7,190 nucleotides of DNA from Actinomycetes bacterium (GTDB taxonomy: Bacteria; Actinomycetota; Actinomycetes; Mycobacteriales; Mycobacteriaceae), in the NCBI GenBank assembly GCA_022600695.1, contig JAHZJY010000333.1:1-7190 (forward strand), given 5' to 3'. The notes beneath the pieces were generated by a model, which was not told the origin of the DNA, searched no databases, and saw only the letters and a program-made list of their open reading frames with translations. Both the position numbers and the translations under genes were made by a program. This document shows, one piece after another, positions 6,143-7,190 of the stretch. Each line of letters starts with the position of its first letter. The first letter of the stretch is position 1.

Positions 6143-7190
6143 CCCAGGTCGGCGCGGAAACCAGAGCGGGGCGCAGGAAACCGCGCCGAAGCCTGGACGA
6201 ATTGGGTTACTACCTGCTGGCCGGGGCCGGCGGCGAGGGGCCGGCAGGGTTGGTGGATGAGGCCCGCCGCGGTGAGGAGTTGGGTCTGGGCGCCGCTTTC
6301 ATCTCTGAGCGATGGAATGTCAAGGAGGCTGCCTCGTTGACCGGGGCGGCATGCGCGGTCACCGACCGGATGCGGATCGCCACCGCCGCGACCAATCACA
6401 ACACCCGGCATCCGCTGATCACCGGGTCATGGGCGACCACGATGCATCGGCTCTCTGGCGGCAGGTTCACCCTCGGTATCGGCCGGGGTATCGCCGCGAT
6501 CTACGGTGCCTTCGGCATCCCGTCGGTGACCACCTCGCAGATGGCGGATTTCGCCCGGGTGATGCGGCGGCTCTGGCACGGCGAGGTGATCGTCAACCAC
6601 GACGGACCGATCGGCAAGTATCCGGTTCTGGTACTCGACCCTGACTTCGACGAGGACATCCGGCTGGCCCTGATGGCCTTCGGACCCAACACGCTGCGGC
6701 TGGGCGGCCGGCTGTTCGACGATGTCATTCTGCACACCTTCTTCACGCCGGAGACCGTCACCCGCTGCGTACGCACGGTCAAGGACGCCGCCGAACAGGC
6801 CGGCCGCGATCCCGGCCAGGTGCGGGTGTGGTCGTGTTTCGCCACGGTCGGCGATCACCTGTCAGAAGAGTTGCGGCTGAAGAAGACGGTCGCCCGGCTG
6901 GCCACCTACCTGCAGGGGTACGGCGATTTGATGGTCAACACGAACGGTTGGGATCCTTTCGTGCTGCAACGGTTCCGGGGAGATGCGGTAGTGCAGTCCA
7001 TCGGCGGCGGGATCGACCACAAAGCGACCGCGGCGCAGATCGAGCACATCGCTACCCTCATTCCCGATGAGTGGCTGGAACCCGCGGCCACCGGTTCGCC
7101 GGAGCAGTGCGTGCAGCGGGTTCGGCGGGAATTCGACTACGGGGCCGACGCGGTGATCATGCACGGCGCCACACCCGACGAACTCGAACC
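6139..7190 (+). CDS. LLM-class (luciferase-like) oxidoreductase, probably F420-dependent, 3' end cut off
   Basis: From the ATG at 6139 (ATGA overlap with the dehydrogenase stop; GAGGA 9 nt upstream) the frame stays open to the window edge, giving 350 full codons. Typical LLM segments are visible: 'HPLITGSWATTMHRLSGGRF' (91-110) leading into 'TLGIGRG' (111-117), the 'MAFGPNTLRLGGRLFDDVIL' block (179-198) and a late 'GSPEQCVQRVR' (319-329). This fold is a TIM barrel binding FMN or F420. In mycobacteria and relatives most such proteins with G-I-G-R-G are F420-dependent, and this one resembles the MSMEG_2249-type group as I remember it; cofactor use is inference. An unusual Arg/Lys-rich N-terminus (residues 9-17) precedes the first strand. 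Family length suggests that only a few residues are missing. As the fourth coupled gene it should act on the same pathway, perhaps reducing a double bond or oxidising an alcohol. Confidence 0.88.
   Translation, partial: MTQVGAETRAGRRKPRRSLDELGYYLLAGAGGEGPAGLVDEARRGEELGLGAAFISERWNVKEAASLTGAACAVTDRMRIATAATNHNTRHPLITGSWATTMHRLSGGRFTLGIGRGIAAIYGAFGIPSVTTSQMADFARVMRRLWHGEVIVNHDGPIGKYPVLVLDPDFDEDIRLALMAFGPNTLRLGGRLFDDVILHTFFTPETVTRCVRTVKDAAEQAGRDPGQVRVWSCFATVGDHLSEELRLKKTVARLATYLQGYGDLMVNTNGWDPFVLQRFRGDAVVQSIGGGIDHKATAAQIEHIATLIPDEWLEPAATGSPEQCVQRVRREFDYGADAVIMHGATPDELE

Noticed and set aside
1..7190. Search for CRISPR repeats, tRNA genes, insertion sequences and phage attachment sites
   Set aside because: No regularly spaced direct repeats, tRNA-like cloverleaf, transposase motif or flanking long inverted repeats were seen by eye.

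Overview
The window looks like chromosomal DNA from a GC-rich, mycolic-acid-type actinobacterium (Nocardia, Mycobacterium, Rhodococcus or a relative). Grounds: most codons end in G or C, GTG starts occur, genes overlap by 4 nt, several starts look leaderless (TANNNT -10 box placed directly before the start codon), two acyl-CoA dehydrogenases sit close together, and there is a luciferase-like oxidoreductase of the type that usually uses coenzyme F420. The genus cannot be fixed from the sequence alone.

Left part (1-1187): the window opens inside a minus-strand ArsR/SmtB-type regulator, of which only the first 34 codons are present; its N-terminus resembles the nickel/cobalt sensor KmtR. A 256-bp divergent spacer follows, holding a hairpin and two very short open frames of doubtful status. 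Next comes a plus-strand secreted lipoprotein of unknown function. A 90-bp convergent gap with GC-rich hairpins separates it from the next block.

Right part (1188-7190): a divergent lipid/acyl-CoA catabolic locus. On the minus strand an acyl-CoA dehydrogenase is followed by a VOC (glyoxalase/dioxygenase-fold) protein. On the plus strand an SDR dehydrogenase, a thiolase, a second acyl-CoA dehydrogenase and an LLM-class oxidoreductase are joined by three consecutive 4-nt stop/start overlaps (ATGA, GTGA, ATGA), so they almost certainly form one translationally coupled operon that continues past the window. The last gene is cut at the right edge, probably close to its end. The 49-bp divergent spacer carries a perfect 6+6-bp inverted repeat overlapping candidate -10 elements for both directions, a good candidate for a shared operator.

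How the genes may work together (inference): the dehydrogenases introduce a 2,3 double bond into an acyl-CoA, the SDR oxidises a 3-hydroxyacyl-CoA and the thiolase cleaves the 3-ketoacyl-CoA. That is a beta-oxidation set lacking, in this window, an enoyl-CoA hydratase and an acyl-CoA ligase. The LLM and VOC proteins suggest a non-standard substrate (cyclic, branched or aromatic-derived), which the sequence does not identify. No tRNA, rRNA, CRISPR array or insertion sequence was seen.
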